From: Leptolyngbya sp. Cla-17
GTDB taxonomy: Bacteria > Cyanobacteriota > Cyanobacteriia > Leptolyngbyales > Leptolyngbyaceae
Direction of reading: 5' to 3'
Assembly: GCF_016807185.1 (NCBI RefSeq)
Contig: NZ_JAEVYN010000002.1
Location: forward strand, 1,606,528 to 1,670,527
Length of the DNA: 64,000 nt
In this document: one piece after another, positions 63,590 through 64,000 of the stretch
Layout of the letters: each line of letters starts with the position of its first letter
How positions within the stretch are numbered: the first letter of the stretch is position 1
Notes under the pieces: model-generated
What the model saw: only the letters and a program-made list of their open reading frames with translations
The model's database searches: none
What the model was told of the DNA's origin: nothing
Translations under genes and position numbers: made by a program

Positions 63590-64000
63590 TCACTCTGGAG
63601 GTAGCTTTACAGCAGTTAGCCAAAAATCACTGATCAATTGCACTACTTGCATAAACTGCTGCACATTAAACGGCTTAGTTACATAGCAATTGGCATTGAG
63701 ATCATAGGAACGAAGCACATCTTCCTCATTGGATGAAGTGGTCAAGACAACCACTGGAATTCGCCTTAGATCGGAGTCTGCTTTAACTTCTGCCAAAATC
63801 TCTCGCCCATCCATTCCAGGCAAATTTAAGTCAAGCACAATTAGATCGGGGCGGGGCGCATCAGCATATTCTCCACGCTGGTACAAAAAATCCATCGCGG
63901 CCTCACCCTCTTCGACCCAGTGCAGCGTATTGGTAATTTTGGCTTGCTGAAGGCTTCGCATCGTCAGATTGGCATCGCTAGGCGAGTCTTCAATCAGTAG
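63590..64000 (-). CDS. Response regulator, Rcp1-like (5' end outside window)
   Basis: A single receiver domain; the frame is open to the right edge, where it reads LLIEDSPSDANLT before RSLQQAKITNTLH, so only a few N-terminal residues are missing. The acceptor Asp is in IVLDLNLPGMDGREIL, Thr/Ser in VVVLTTSSNEEDV and Lys in CYVTKPFN. No output domain, as for Rcp1-type regulators that pair with phytochrome-like kinases in cyanobacteria. It precedes the receiver-kinase hybrid on the same strand. Confidence 0.88.
   Translation of the reverse strand, partial: LLIEDSPSDANLTMRSLQQAKITNTLHWVEEGEAAMDFLYQRGEYADAPRPDLIVLDLNLPGMDGREILAEVKADSDLRRIPVVVLTTSSNEEDVLRSYDLNANCYVTKPFNVQQFMQVVQLISDFWLTAVKLPPE

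Noticed and set aside
1..64000. tRNA or other structural RNA genes
   Set aside because: No T-loop (GGTTCRANTCC) pattern, tmRNA, 6S or RNase P signature was found by eye in the intergenic regions; a tRNAscan or Infernal run would be decisive.

Overview
The window is a chromosomal stretch of a cyanobacterium, probably filamentous or Leptolyngbya-like. The evidence is the very frequent HIP1 octamer (GCGATCGC), the alkane-biosynthesis block ado-aar-accA-SDR-folE, a fused panC/cmk gene, Rcp1-like signalling proteins, and many cyanobacteria-restricted families (DUF3086, DUF3119, DUF3122, DUF3153, DUF2949, LapA/DUF1049). About 60 protein-coding genes are supported. I saw no rRNA, tRNA or CRISPR array. 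The genus cannot be read from the sequence alone.

Layout. 1-1.6 kb: the 3' part of an aldehyde dehydrogenase and a decayed GDP-L-fucose synthase remnant. 1.6-9.9 kb: a long minus-strand housekeeping run (NDP-sugar synthase, scpA, an unlisted 38-aa membrane protein, LapA-like, AI-2E-family permease, DUF3153 lipoprotein, TPR protein, holB, tmk, FHA). 10.4-17.4 kb: miaB, then the alkane and fatty-acid block on the plus strand. 17.7-22.2 kb: an accessory island with an IS630-family element carrying an inverted partial second copy, an IS5-family remnant, and a two-gene nuclease unit (EndoU-like plus PLD-like) in which both genes are broken, one by an in-frame TAA and one by a 92-bp MITE-like insert. 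22.4-38 kb: moeA, a glycosyltransferase-TPR-methyltransferase fusion, rpsF with its terminator, a cysteine desulfurase, ilvC, a hydrolase, a ferritin-like protein, panC/cmk and rfbD. 37.7-42.2 kb: ureC, a degenerate ~21-bp tandem array that resembles the ureC 3' end, and an NB-ARC/TPR (STAND) gene split by an in-frame TGA. 42.2-53 kb: a lipase, an alpha-oxoamine-synthase-like enzyme, argG-HAD, a GH133 debranching enzyme, codB, Uma2 and a CDF transporter. 53-57 kb: a five-gene minus-strand run, MlaE permease-DUF3119-DUF3086-plsY-unknown, that looks devoted to envelope lipids. 57-64 kb: a phosphodiester glycosidase, a pentapeptide membrane protein, small cyanobacterial proteins, a putative Zur-regulated CobW GTPase coupled to a WD40 protein, and a response regulator with a receiver-histidine kinase hybrid cut by the right edge.

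The core genes look intact, while accessory genes show repeated decay by single stops, a MITE, IS insertions and internal deletions. Short heptad-type repeats (CACTCCG-like) are scattered between genes and also lie in frame inside panC/cmk and moeA. The best candidates for something undescribed are the EndoU-PLD nuclease pair, the split STAND gene beside the ureC-derived-looking tandem array, the 622-aa GT2-TPR-methyltransferase fusion, and the CobW-WD40 pair behind a Zur-like palindrome.
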